Of a DNA stretch of 5,966 nucleotides, positions 5,945 through 5,966 are shown piece after piece. Position 1 is the stretch's first letter. The number at the start of each line of letters is the position of its first letter. The notes below the pieces were generated by a model, which ran no database searches, was not told the origin of the DNA, and saw only the letters and a program-made list of their open reading frames with translations. This stretch comes from an uncultured Veillonella sp. (lineage in GTDB: Bacteria > Bacillota > Negativicutes > Veillonellales > Veillonellaceae): assembly GCA_934202095.1 (NCBI GenBank), contig CAKPXN010000045.1, positions 1-5,966 on the forward strand, written 5' to 3'. A program made the translations under genes and the position numbers.

Positions 5945-5966
5945 ATGTATAAATATGGCAAGAGCT
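5945..5966 (+). CDS. Possible start of a downstream gene, cut by the window edge
   Basis: An ATG at 5945 opens a frame (MYKYGKS) that runs off the right edge. A GGGAG (5928-5932) lies 12 nt upstream, rather far for a ribosome binding site, and a candidate promoter and terminator lie before it. Seven codons are too few to name a product or to be sure the gene is real. An ATG at 5955 in another frame is a weaker alternative because it lies 22 nt from the same site. Confidence 0.3.

Overview
The window carries a complete five-gene nickel-type ABC importer operon, nikABCDE, on the + strand (710-5784). A structured non-coding stretch and a very AT-rich promoter region precede it, and the start of another transcription unit follows it. 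Coding base composition is low in G+C, Shine-Dalgarno sites are strong (AAAGGAG type), and the protein style suggests a Firmicute-related anaerobe. Veillonella or another Negativicute is my best guess. That is recognition rather than proof, because the window holds no phylogenetic marker gene.

Layout. Positions 1-291 hold no convincing gene. They have about 44% G+C (41-290), many local hairpins, and end in a strong intrinsic terminator (261-291). This is either a small structured RNA or the 3' end or leader of an upstream transcript, and I could not match it to a known RNA family. Positions 292-629 are extremely AT-rich (about 17% G+C over 301-660). They contain a perfect 16-bp palindrome (577-592), three TATATGA copies spaced exactly 16 bp apart (533-571), and a second group of TTCAT/ATGAA half-sites (334-370). 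A sigma70-type promoter (630-657) leads into nikA. Two hairpins in tandem separate nikA from nikB (2309-2400). After that, nikB, nikC, nikD and nikE are tightly packed (3-nt gap, then two 4-nt overlaps). A long hairpin after nikE (5823-5879) probably ends the operon. A candidate promoter and the first codons of a further gene lie at the right edge.

How the genes work together. NikA is a lipoprotein that captures a metal-chelator complex outside the cytoplasmic membrane. NikB and NikC form the membrane channel, and NikD and NikE hydrolyse ATP to drive uptake. All five resemble E. coli NikA-E in length and motifs. The main departure is in NikA: most of the E. coli ligand-site residues are kept, but the position of the metal-coordinating His416 is Tyr441 here. 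The exact cargo (Ni, Co, or a particular chelate) is therefore open.

Nothing here amounts to a wholly new system. The points most worth a second look are the unassigned structured RNA with mutually exclusive folds, the NikA His-to-Tyr change, the operator-like sites upstream, and the double hairpin between nikA and nikB.
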